DNA of 64,000 nt from Pipra filicauda (lineage: Eukaryota > Chordata > Aves > Passeriformes > Pipridae). A model generated the notes under the pieces. It worked only from the letters and a program-made list of their open reading frames with translations, searched no databases and was not told where the DNA came from. Positions 11,201 through 23,580 of the stretch are shown in pieces (position 1 is the stretch's first letter; every line of letters starts with the position of its first letter). The translations under genes were made by a program, and so were the position numbers. The stretch is taken from assembly GCF_003945595.2 (NCBI RefSeq), contig NW_024104295.1, positions 1 to 64,000 on the forward strand, given 5' to 3'.

Positions 11201-14200
11201 TTTTTGGTGACTGCTGACCCCAGCAGGGTGAAGCAGCCTATCATTCCAGAACCCTCAGATGAACATACAGCCTGCAGTATGTAATAGGGAGAAGATAGCC
11301 AGAGAAATTCCAGGGAAGAAAGATCTCTAACAGAGGAGAAAGGACTGCAAATACCTTTGAGGACCATGTTTCCCTTTTTATCCTTAAATATTTGCAATCA
11401 ATACAGCTTCAGTATTTCACAGGCTAATCAATCATGCAGTGACAGTGAAAGAGATGTGAGGGTCTTCTTGGCGGCTACAAACTGGCAATGATGCTTTGAT
11501 GGCTCCTACCGAGGATTTATCATTTCTTGGATAATCTCCTGGAGAACTCTGTGGGGTCTGAGAGTATAATACACAATATGGCTATAGGAAGGAAACTGGA
11601 CAGATGTCTGCACTTTATCTTAATTCCCTATAGCATCATCCACCAAGGAAATGAAAGGTAAAATAAAAGCATGATACATGTCTAAAAGTATGAATACAAT
11701 GTACAAAGACTGTGTTTGGACATTTAATATAGCTAAGCTGGTTCATAAAAGGGTGTTATGAGGTGCCACAATCCTCTTTTGCCTTTAGTTTGCTACGAGT
11801 GACTTCAGAAGGACTGTATTATAACTATTACTAGACTATATTATCAGTTATTTCACAGGCATACACAAGCTAAATCTCTCTCCTTTTCTACATCCATGCA
11901 ATTCACTAACTGTGAATAAGATGAAAACTTGTCCCTAAATTCAGAATCACATGCAGTACTTAACAAAAAGGAAAAGAAGAGGTCAAGTTTCCAAAGTTTA
12001 ATAAACTTTGGTCAAAATTCCCCTGGCTCAAGAGACCAGAACATTTACTGACATGTGCCATCCCTGGGGGAAGGGATCTTCCATTCAGATATCTCTACTG
12101 CTATAGAGAGCACTGATGTTCACACACAGCATAATCCTCCCAGGAAAAGGAAACACAGGCTGTGCACTGCAGCACATCCTGACAATACCAAAGTCCTCTT
12201 CTTTCTTCTTGAGGCCTTCATGTAGAGCCCTAATAATAAGCCCAAGAACAGTCAGCCAATATGTAAAATCTCATCATTTCAACTGCACAGGAACCCTCTA
12301 GGCCTGAAAGGTGTAAAACTATTCCTTTTCTCTTCTCTTTTCTCACTTTTCTTTCACTACATAAAAACCTTTCTAGATTTCCTCAAGTTTGCGTTGCAAT
12401 TTTTTACTACCTCCAAATAATTATTGTAAATAAATAAAATTCTACTTCAAGAAAAAATGGTATATTAATAAACACACACTGCAACGCATCCTGGTTGCTA
12501 CTGAAGAGACACCTAATAATCCAGCATTACAATTTATTACAACTATGTATTTTTCAAAATAACACAATCCAGCATTTTCAGTTTTCCATACAGCCAAGCC
12601 ATAATTGTGGTACCATTAGCTCTTTCTGTATTTCCACACTATATGTTAATAGTCTGTACATCAGCTCAGTTTCCACTACCTAAGTGTAAATACAAAATAT
12701 AAAGAAATATGATCACATACACCATACTTCTAAGTCTTAAAGCTCTTCCTAATCTTGTCATTACCACAATAACTCTCTTTAAAAAATTCTGCTAGCACTT
12801 GGAGCACTTTAGCAATTGCTGTCCCTATGTATTCATGTTATTGGTATTTCTAGATTCTCAGAGGTTTAACCTTTTTTCTTCTTTGCAGTTTATTTAAAGA
12901 AAACCCCAACAACAGTCCCCTGCCCTCCCTCCCCCCAAAAAAATCCAAACTCACAGGTGTGCATGAGTCTGTCAATGCATCTGGAAACCTTCAATTTTTT
13001 TTTTAATTAAGATAATCAACACAATTGTAATGTTAAAATCAGTGATTCTCAGTTAAATTTTCAAATAACCTTAAAATAGACAACTTTCTGAAATTCTTTG
13101 GTTTTAACTTAGGATTTTTTAAAGCTTGTTAAAATATTATGGCCAAACCATCAAGCTAAAGCATGTCAAAAAGAATGATGATATTAATGACAAAAAATAT
13201 ATTTATGCTCCTTTACAAATCGCAGTATCCAGTTCAGTGACACACAAGCAGATTTATAACAAAACTAACCTCACAAGACTACAGAAACCTTTAAAAGTAG
13301 CATTTCTACCATCTTCAACAGGCTTTTGCAGCTTAGTAGGTACAGATAATTCATATTTCATCAGCCAATGGTCATTAAAGAACCCCCCATATTTCTCTTC
13401 AATTGCATAAATTGGAAAATTGTTCATTTCCTCTTCCTCCAGCTCTGCTCTCATGTATGATGAATTTAGGAATGTTTTGCTGAAAATGGGCAAGAGATTA
13501 TGCTACATAGAGATATGCCTGGTGAAAACAATTCAGTGAATTAAAAAAAACAATGGACTGCAACTGACCTTTCACATAAACAATATATCTCTACATTTTT
13601 TATATGCCTTAATGATTATTAGAGTTTGGCTCCATGAAAGCAACTGAAGAGTACAGTATTTAGCATTTGTTTTATGTTATTTATCATTTCAGTGTTCTAT
13701 TTACAGATGTTTACGATCCCCATCCTGGAAATCTTACTCAGATGATCAATCCAACCTCGGGTAAGCATTATGAAGGAAAGATGCGGGAGTGACTCTTTCA
13801 TTCTGATATAAAACCACAAGATAAACAGGCAGCCAAACCATATAGATCAGCTTAGGTGGGGAATGCCTCCTTACTGGAGACAATGTGTCTGCTGTCTGTA
13901 CAGGGCTTACAGGCAGATGAGCACAGCAATGTTGAATCCTGACATGCTCTGAGAGCTCTGCAGCACTTCTGATGGAAACCTATTACAATCAGCTCTGCAC
14001 TGCAAGTGCCTTCCTCCCCCAAGACTTAAAGTTCACTACCTCCAGAACCACTCTGTGCATAAACACAGTTTTGGATATTATGCTTCTAACATTGCTTCTA
14101 GTCAATATGAGGATCACGGTCTAGGATGTATTAAATACAGGTTTACTTCTATGAGGGAAGTAAACCTAAGTTTACTTTCATCCTAAGTCCAGTTTTTAAC

Positions 14201-15408
14201 TAAAATTACCATGGAAATGTAAGTTTTGATAATATAATAAATGGAGAATCACAACTGTGAAAAATAATTCTGTGCCTAGTGGCTTGTCTAGTATTAATTA
14301 CTGTAAATAAATATCAAGATATTATTCATAAGTATTTTTAATTAACAAATCTTAACAACACATGGAATAAATACATGTATAAAAATGTGATAAAAGTCAG
14401 ACACATTTGTCGTTCAGAGCAGATGCAACTATTGCCAACATCTTCCTCACTGATACATTTTGTTTTCAATTCAAAAGTTTGCACACAAGGTTCATGCACA
14501 TAGATTTTCTGACATTTTCAGAATCTGGCCTTACAAACACTCAAGTAACTTGCTCCAGGAGTATAGTCCAACTCTGCTCCAAAGCTTCTCATCTCAGTCA
14601 AGCTGCTTACACATTTACAGAATTAAGCCCTGAGTACAGACACAGATACACGTGGCTAAATGAGATCTGGCTGCCAATTTCACAATGTGGTATTCTGTAT
14701 CAGACAAAGCAACAAAGGAAAGGTGACTTGTTCCCCTGTGTGAGCTGTAAATACCAACCATCACACCACTTAATAGGTTTATTTTATTAATAGCATATAT
14801 TTAAAGACTTCAATGCAAGTTTCTTTTGAACGATGAAAAGCTGGCAAATTCTTAAAGGATAATAATCAGCAGTGCAGTGGTTCTTTGATGGTCTGTAATT
14901 ACCCAACTGTCCACTATTTGAATGACAGCAGCAAACTACCACTCACCGTTAGTTTATTTTTATTTATAACTTGTACTTTAGGTAAGAATCCATTAATTAC
15001 AAGCAAAACAAATTGCTTACTTGAAACACTTCCCACAGAGGCTTGTTTTTTCACATGCATTAATCTAGCTGAGATATACATGACATTTTAAATGGAGGTT
15101 AAACTGATGTAAATAAATGCAATTATTTGAAAGCAAACAGTATTCAGTCACATTTATTTCTGTGTGGGATTACCATAGGTTTTCCCCTCGCGACCAGCCA
15201 CTGAAGCACACGAATTCCAGAAGACTGGGGATTTTAAAACATCCTACCAACATGAAATTTGACGATATGTCACTGTACCCTTTGTTTTAATTTTATATGA
15301 TTTGCCTGAGGTGGCATCTTGTGTAATTGTCTTTCAAACAATTTCCCATAGAACCACTGAGCTGTAGGGACGGCAGAAGGTTTGGATTTCACAAATTTCT
15401 GTGCTTTG
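8295..15408 (-). other. Candidate unidentified spliced gene (3' part)
   Basis: Five segments on the - strand look like exons and join in a consistent frame. 15408-15279 has a pyrimidine-rich acceptor ending TTGTTAG and donor AGG/GTACAG (43 codons). 13802-13756 has acceptor TTTTATATCAG and a weak donor GAG/GTTGGA. 13479-13270 has acceptor CCATTTTCAG and donor GAG/GTTAGT (70 codons). 9552-9448 has acceptor TTTTTCTTGCAG and donor GAG/GTATTT (35 codons). 9149-8975 has acceptor CTTTGAAACAG and ends in a stop. An AATAAA follows at 8319-8314 with a TGTGTGGCT stretch after it. Residues are charged and mixed, for example MNNFPIYAIEEKYGGFFNDH in the third segment. No family was recognised. Open frames and splice-like motifs of this size also arise by chance, one donor is weak, the second segment reaches an in-frame TGA if its stronger nearby donor is used, and the 5' end was not found. 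Confidence 0.25.
14139..14167. repeat. Perfect 11-bp inverted repeat (hairpin)
   Basis: AGGTTTACTTC and its exact reverse complement GAAGTAAACCT flank a 7-base loop. It sits in sequence with no other assignment. Confidence 0.8.
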
Positions 15409-18400
15409 CTAACAAAAAAGGTATAGATGAGCCCTCTGCATGCCTGAGCCCTGCACATGGAGCTGCTGATCCCACCCAGAAGCACACCCTGATGGTCACC
15501 TGTGGCAGGACTCCCCTGGGGAGCAGCCCTCAATGCAGCCCTTTGAGACAAAGAAGAGTGAAAAACCACTGTACACCCAGAGCGACTCTGAGGAGCCACC
15601 CAATTTCTGTGCTGCAGGCATTGGGCAGCCCAATCCCGATTTTGGCAGACAACAAAAAAGGCATTTTGCCACCAGTGTCACTGGCAGTGAGATCAAGCAG
15701 CAGCAGCAGCAAGGTTCTAAAAATCAGTTAGGTTGTATGATAAAGGATCTGGGGCACAGTGATCTTATTGTACTCGCTAAGGACAAAAAACCCCCACCCA
15801 ATTTAATGCACCAAACCATTTCAGCCACTATTTTTGCCTTTTGCTGTGGCAGAGGTCTTCTGAAAATTATTTAAAATAACATATAATTATGAGTTCCAAA
15901 ATTTCAATTTTACATTCTGCCAATTTCAGCTAATGTGATATGTAAGGAACAAGGGATAACATCATAAAATCCAATCAATAATATCAAAATTCTCAGCTGA
16001 ACAATCAGCCTTTCATGAGCTGACCAGTAGGCTTGACGATGGTTGTTTCAAACCAATACAAGTTAGGAGTAATTGCAAAAGGGTCAATCTTTCCATAATC
16101 AGACCAATGTAGGAACAATGTTGGCTTATAACACATTTAGGAAGCTGTTCTTCATACTTTTGTGTCACTGTGGAGGCATAAGCATGACCCTGTCTTAGTC
16201 CTGCTCCGTTGGAGAGGTTACCCAGAGGGTTGGGGTGCTGGGCTCCCAGAAGCAGTTTTCTATGAGACTGGATCTCACATGCATTTTCAGCAGTGTTACT
16301 GTGTAAGGACTAGTCACAGATATAGTCTGGCCCATATAATCCATTAACCCGACCAGAGATCAGTTCCTGGGAGAAGTCTATCTCATTTTTTGTCGCCAGC
16401 ATTGTAAATCTAGCAATAAACTGTTGCGAAACTTTATCCTCTCTCACATTTAAAGAGCTTTGCAGAAAATGGATCTTGGGGGATAGGGAGACACAGGGAT
16501 ATTTTTCTCCAAATATTTCAAAGAGGAGCTTTTCTACCTGGGACTAGAACCATTTTTGTATTTTTGTAAATTTTTGTAACTTGTACGTTTTTACAATGTT
16601 ATTTTTACCATTACTTCAATAAACCATAGCTTTGTATGGTCACTTCCAAAAAATACAGGCAAGAATATCTTTGTCAGAGTTCCATATTATCATCAGACAT
16701 ACATATTTATAACTCTCCATTTGCTAGAATGCTCCACATAAATAGATGCTCAGTGCTTGTCATGTTACATGTCTTGCAGATAGTAAGAACAAAAGAAAAA
16801 CACCAAAGAAACAATTCCAAAAATAATTTTTAGAAATGTAAGCTGAAAACATGAAAGATAGATGCTCAGACACTGGTAACAAACACACATTTGAAGGCAG
16901 TAAGACTGAGCTATGTTTTGCCTTCCTCATGCTTATGAATACAATAGATGTCATATGAATGGGGAGAAAATTATTTAAATCTAATATTATTCTTTATGTA
17001 AGTATATTTTATATTGATAGGCTAATTAAAAAATCAGTCACCTTTACCTCTATAATAAAGTTCTGGCATGCAAGAGCTCTAGTGACAGACTAACCTTAAT
17101 TTCTTCGCTTCAGTCACATGAACCTAGTCGGGGTCACGAACAGTTACATACACCCTGTCACATGGCACAAGGGTCAGTATCTCCTAATTCCAATGGCTAC
17201 TGTTACAGTATTCAACCACCAAAACTTTCAGATCAGAAGTTGAAAGTTTGAGACATTTATGAGTGAGAACAGAGGCTCCTAATTTAAAACGTGTGTGACC
17301 TTAATATAGCATTTGGGGATTCAGAATGTTCCTATGTACTTTGTCTATAATACTGCAGTTTTACAATACTCCCTTGCTTCTAGTCGTAAAATCTTATCTG
17401 TAAATTTTGAATAGATGCCTGAAAAAAGCAAATTTACGTGACTATGTGAACAGTAACAGGCAAAATAGTTTTCCTTAATGCAAAGGCAGAATAAAAAGAA
17501 GCTGCATCTAACCCTCAATTCCAGACACAAGCTGGCATTTTTCACAGATGTGTACATTTTTCAGAAAATACTATAAATCAGAATGATTCTGTACTTGTCA
17601 ATGATAACTCTGTTAATGTAAAATAATCTTATAAGGGGACACCAGAATAATCTATCTTAATCAAAGACAGATTTATATCCGTACGGTCCAGTTATTCACA
17701 GACTGTAACAAAACATATAAAAATGTAGATCTGACATCACTGTAAGTCTTGCATACACAATTGCCTTCTTCATGTGTGATATAACAATGAAAAACTATCA
17801 CCTCCTCCTGCTCCCACTGAAATCAGGGACATATTCCCATTTACATCACTGGCAATTGGATGAGAGATCAAAACTAGTGTCACCTTTTGAAAACTCCTTA
17901 AAACTGGGTATTGTATGCATTTGAATAACTCTGATTGTTCCACAACTTACTGGAACTATAAAGTTTTTCCTTGTAATTAGCCCAAAAAATTAAAACAAAA
18001 TTCAGAAAAGGATGGACACACACAGTATTTTCCATAATTCTATCCATACATTTTTCCATAATTACATCCTAGGCTACGAGAAACCAACTCAGAAACCTGG
18101 CGCATCAAACCATTTTCATGAGGAAATTACTTAATAAATGGCAGTATGAAATAGAAATGGAAGATCTGTAGGCTGTGACATATCTCATTTTCTCTGGTGG
18201 GAATTACTATGTTATGGATGAACAGTGTTTGGAGCAAAATCTTTCTTTATTTAATCATGTGTACTCTTTCTGAAGCCAACAGTCAGTGCATCTACAACAG
18301 TATAACTGTGTCACTGAATGTGACCGAACCACAGTCCTCATACAGCCAAAATATCCATTATTTACATGATGATTTTGCCTACGGCTCTCAGTCACGTTTC

Positions 18401-19709
18401 AGCAGCTTTTTTGATAAAGGCAATATTAATAAATGAACTGACAATGGAATCATTAAAGATATAAACTAACATATTTTTAATAGTATGCAAAAGTTTAATG
18501 TGGATAAATTAATTACCTGGTCATGTTTCTGTATCAATTTCAATGAAATATCAGAATAGGTAGGAAAAGTCCAGAGCAACCTGCATTCTTTATATGGATT
18601 CTGGTTCAGATAAAACCAGTTACATTTTATTCAAAGTAAAAAAAAAACCAATAAAGTTTTAGTGAGACAGAACACTGCAATAACTCAAGAAAATTAATGC
18701 CATGAGCAGTTTTTCCTCTCTTTTTGACTGCAATGGTCAACGAAATAAATGAAAAACAACAAGGGAGAATCAATGCAAAGGCCTAGAGAGTAACTCCAAT
18801 TTTTTTAACTATTAATTTTGTGCTCGGTGTCAAAGGCAATGACAGTAAGCACTGAATAAACACAAAACTTCTTTGGGATTGCTATTTTTTTCAAGATGAA
18901 AAATGCACTGGTTTGGAATGTTTATTTGAACCAGCTGTATGGTATTACTATAGAGAGTCAGGAAGTTAATATATTCTTTGGAAGTCCAGTATCATAACAA
19001 GTTATTCTAGCAGGCACAGTGAATGAACAGAGCACATGCAATGTGACTTGGCAGCCCAGGCACAGACACTGCAGATGCTCCTATATTCAAGCTACACAGC
19101 AGCTATGAGTTACCAGTACCAGGTCTTGCTCCTAATCAGAAGAGTGACTGGTAGAAGGAAGGCATAAGAAAAAATATCAATATTTCCTGGCAGATGTGAT
19201 GGAACTGATCCTCTCTGAAATGTACTGAATGAAACCTTCGGACTGAGATCTATCATGTAACAGGATCAGGCTCATAACACACTATACCTTTTTAAATTCA
19301 TTATAGTGCATTATTCTGGGCATTTGTCTCCTGTGGTTTATGCAACCATATTCTCATTGTTAAAGTGCTGGCAACACAGCAGTGTGTTGTGATAAGAAGT
19401 GCTGGAAAATCACAGAGATCTCTGTTCTGACAAAAATTTCCGTGGCAAGCTGAGGGTTGTAGAGAAGGAAGGGTATATATTCAGATATTCCAGTCAAGAA
19501 CAGCCATGAAATCTGTTTATATTCTGAACCTCTCTCATAAAGCTACTAATGGTGAAATCCCTCATACCACCACAATCAATCTCTCAGTAACTATTTAATA
19601 GCTATGCTGAGGCAAATCAAATTATTCTCATAATCAGGGATAAAATGCAACACATTTTGCAATCTATCAAGTAGAAGATCACCTACTTGTACTATTAGTG
19701 TCTAAAGAT
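15409..19709. other. AT-rich intergenic region
   Basis: No gene was established. A GC-richer patch at 15420-15720 carries a short CAG run (about 15698-15711). A patch at about 16150-16440 ends with AATAAACTGTTGCG-type sequence reminiscent of an LTR polyadenylation region. An 80-codon + strand open frame at 18197-18436 has an unusually protein-like composition, but no splice sites or family support it. A fragment near 17800-17880 resembles old amniote interspersed repeats. Confidence 0.45.
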
Positions 19710-20567
19710 CGTGGTGGGTTGACCCTGGCTGGATGCCAGGTGCCCACCCACTCTATCACTCCCAGATGAACAGCGGAGAGAAAATATAAAAGGCTCATGG
19801 GTTGAGATAAGGACAGGGAGAGATCACTCACCAGTTACTGTCACGGGCAAAACAGACTCAGCTTGGGGAAATCAGTTTGATTTATTACCAAGCAAGTCAG
19901 AGTAGGGTAAGTCAGAGTGAAAATAAAAACTAAATCTTAAAACACCTTCCTCCCACCCCTCCCTTCTTCCCATGCTCAACTTCACTCTCCATTTTCTCTA
20001 CCTCCTCTCCCCCAGCACAGGGGCATAGGGAATAGGGGCTGCAGCCAATTCATCACATGTTTATTTGCTGCTCCTTCCTCCTCAAGGGGAGGACTCTTCA
20101 CATTCTTCCCCTGCTCCAGCATGGGGATCCTATACGGTTACAGCCTCCTTCAGGCACTCACCTGCCCCAGCATAGGGTCCTCCATGGGCTGCAGGTGGAT
20201 CTCTGCTCCACCACGGGCCACCATGGTTGTCACAATGGACTCCAAGGGAATCTCTGCTCCAGTGTCCGAAGCTCCTGCTCCACCTCTTTCTTCACTGACC
20301 TTGGTGTCTGTAGAGTGTTTCTCTCATACATTCTCTCTCCCCTCTCTAGCTGAAGTTGCCCAGGATTTCTTTCCCTCCTTCCTAAACATATTATCCCAAA
20401 GGTGCTGCTAGCATCACTGATGAGCTTGGCCTTGGCCAGTGGCAGGTCTATCTCGGAGCCGGCTGGCATTGGCTCTGTTGGATGTGGAGAAGGCTTCTGG
20501 CATCTTCTCAAAGAAAACCCCCTGTAGCCCTCTCACTACCAAAACCTGGCCATGCAAACCCAATACA
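19710..20567 (-). mobile_element. Solo LTR of an avian endogenous retrovirus
   Basis: On the - strand the element starts TGTATTGGGTTTGCATGGCC and ends with GCACCTGGCATCCAGCCAGG followed by GTCAACCCACCACG, both ends I recognise from a common bird LTR. A 5-base target-site duplication AAGAT flanks it exactly (19705-19709 and 20568-20572), which fits ERVL/ERV3-type integration. An AATAAA (19886-19881, - strand) lies in the 3' third. No internal retroviral genes are attached, so this is the product of LTR-LTR recombination. Open frames inside it (about 20057-20511) are not genes. It is clearly diverged, so not a recent insertion. Confidence 0.85.
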
Positions 20568-23411
20568 AAGATGAACTGCTGTGTTTCCAAATATTAATTT
20601 TATGATATGAAGTTTAAAGCACATTAATGTAAAGGTAGTCCTGGATTTGAAAGCTAGATGTATATTTTTAAGGCAAGACAATGCAGGAACGTTAAGACAC
20701 TGCAACAACTAGAAGTAGTAGGGTAAGTTAAAGTTACCATAACAGATGTTTTGATTTTATGTCTGCATTCCCTTACTCTAGCTAATGTTGTCACAATCTT
20801 CTGGTTGCCTAAATATGGATTATTGCTATCAGCCATATCCCATCATCCTTAGGCAACTTTCCCAAAAAGGGAAAGGGGAATTTTCTTTGAGTGACAGATG
20901 CAGAATAGTGACAGATGCAGAATTCACCATTTTTTATCCTCTGTCTGCCATGTAAAATACAATGTGGAACAGTTCTGGAACACCTCTTCTTTGTAGACAA
21001 GGACAAAAGCCTCTTCCACAAAATACCAATTTTACCTAATTTTTTTGCCTTCATAGAGCAATAAAGACATTAAAAATTACCTGAAATTTTAGAACACATA
21101 AAGAATCTGTCTGAATTTATTTATGCTTAAAAATGGTTTATGGTCTAAGCTACTATACCTTCACTTCATTTAAATTACAGAAACAATTTATTTTCCAAGC
21201 ATAAACACAGGCATATAATTCTTTAGTTATTTAAAGTAGTCTATCCAATAAATATAAAAAAATACAAACCTGTTATTTGCTGATGTAATTGGTGTACCTA
21301 CATAGATCCCAACCAGCTTATGCTAGAAGATGCTTTGGCCCATAACATTAGTCTAATACAGTCCTGTACATAATAGAATAAGTGAACAAGTGATCTGGTA
21401 TGTGCTTACATTTTAAAACACATATTATCTACCTGATAACCTCTTTTAAGTTAATTGGGTATTTTACTATGCTCACAGACTATTTAAAAAGTGGACTAGG
21501 TAGCAGTCTTTTCGGTGCAGTACAGGATATTCTAAATTCTGCCTTTTTTCTTCTATTTTTCAGAGGACTATAATGTCATGATAATATCTCAAATAAATAA
21601 ATTAGGTTATTGCCATAAAATGCATGCTTGACTCCATTTCTATATGCAAAATCCTTATGGCATTTTTCCAGTACAATGTAGCACGATTATCCTAGTGATG
21701 TGAGTGGATAGTGGGAAGCACAAAGCAGGACTCTACCTCCAAGCCTGAGGAGCATGACTTACCCAGCCTAATCAGCTCCATAACTTCATGGTGTGAACAG
21801 CTTTCAGCATTGAGAAGTTCCATCACTAGCAAAGATATCCCCAGGATTCATTCTGGGTTAGATATTCAACCCCAGCATTCTTCCCTTGTCCTCTGATTCC
21901 CATTCTTCATAGCCACATTCAACAAATATTGGACTTTCTGCCAAATGGTCTCCAGTTTTACTCTGTCTCAAAAGATGCAGGGGAAATCAGACCGATCCCA
22001 ATATTAACTGGGGGGGGTTTGAACTTAGAGTGAGGCCAGTGGCTGGGAAATGAAGGTCACAGTGAAAGAGGGCAGAGGAAAAAGGTTTCTGACAGTTTTC
22101 CCCGACACTGGGAGAACTCCACAGATGAATGCACTCTTTTCAGTCTCATCATACAGCATGAGAGAGAAAATCCTACCATAGAACCTCCCAGGGTTTCCAG
22201 CCTCTCAGATGGGCTTTGCCTCAGAGAGGATGCCTTGACAGGAACAGATGTGATAACAAATGACCTTTAGAATTGCACCCTGAGAGCTGTTGACTCTTTC
22301 CTGAATGCTGTTCATCCTCCTGAGCTCCTGGCTTTAGTTGGAAACCTTGAGATCCTGGCATACAACTAAAAAGGGTCAACGACAAGAAATAGAAAAATAG
22401 AGTGTAAGTCTTAGAAACAAAAGGAAATGGGGGCAAAACCAGAGTTACCCATACATATTTAAAGACTCTTCCTTTGCTTTTAAAGATAAAAATCATAAAT
22501 CTAAATGCAATGCCAAAACTAAGCATCATCTTCATCCCCAAATCAAAGAAAAAATTCTGAGATGAACAAAAGACTATCAAATGATAATACAATAAAAATT
22601 GGGTCCAAAGCTATTTAATTTTTAAATTTTTATTCCAATCCAAATCAAACCAAATGTATAATATTAGATACCATAGTATTGTATATTCCTGTGAGTGTGC
22701 TTTGATTTGCTGTGCGACAGACAAAGTCATCTTTCCCAATGACAGCTTACAGGACAAGTGGAGCACACAGTGTACCTCAGCATGTCCAGAGGACAGGCTG
22801 TGGGGGCAGATGTGTGTCCACAAGCAAGAGAGAGGAAGATGAGAGATAGTTCCCTTGTTCCTCTTTGACTTCATCAGCCAAGAAAGTGTAAAGCTCTTTG
22901 AAACCAAGACTGTCACCATATCCTATGACTGGCATGGAGCAAAAGTCACATTTCACTCATACACTCATTTAAGTTTGTGTTGATGACTTCAGGCTGTCTC
23001 CACTAAGTCTCAGGGTGTGGGGGGAAAGGCTGAAAGAATAACAAAATACTCACTGGCAATCCATTTTTAAGAGAAGTTTGAGAAAAACCTGCCCCTGCTC
23101 GTGCAATGATATGCTACATCTCATTCACTGCCTGTGAAAAGCAGAGAAGAGAAAAAGGGGAGGGGTAAGTGGGATACGGAGTGAGACAGAAAGCAGAAGC
23201 AGAAACAAAGATGCAGTATCGGGAGACAAAATGAAAGGAGAGATGACATCGGGAAATGTGCATAAGATGCCTCTTCTTATATTTGTTAAAACTAAACACG
23301 CGTACAAACTATAAAGCTGAAATGAAAAGCACAGGCGAGCTTATTTGGTTTAATCCTTTCAAGCAGTGAAATGATTTTCTCTATGATTTTTTCCCTGTCA
23401 GTTCCTGTCAT

Positions 23412-23580
23412 TTCCTTGCAATGCATTCTCCTTTCTCACTTGTCTTTTCTCCTTTTTCTTTTCAATGCCATCTTGCTTTGTTCCTTTTTCTTTGCTTCTG
23501 TCTGCTTCTTTCTTCCTCTTCCTTTCTTCTCTTGCTCTCCCTTGTCTTTTTTTGTCTTGCTCTTGCTCTCTCATGTGTTC
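23412..23580. repeat. Pyrimidine-rich (T/C) tract
   Basis: Roughly 170 bases consist almost entirely of T and C on the + strand, with recurring CTTTT, TCTCC and TTGCTC units. It is low-complexity DNA; open frames across it on both strands are artefacts of the composition. Confidence 0.7.

Noticed and set aside
13707..13760. A + strand exon-like segment (acceptor TATTTACAG, donor CGG/GTAAGC, residues VYDPHPGNLTQMINPTSG)
   Set aside because: Very short, with no partner exon found on the + strand, and it overlaps a candidate exon on the other strand. Both cannot easily be true, and short motifs like this occur by chance.
17040..17170. Possible LTR-like end on the - strand (TGTGACAGGGTGTATGTAAC onward)
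   Set aside because: No matching second end, target duplication or remembered family; too little to call.
20057..20511. Open frames on both strands near 20.1-20.5 kb
   Set aside because: They fall inside the solo LTR and are not host genes or intact retroviral genes.
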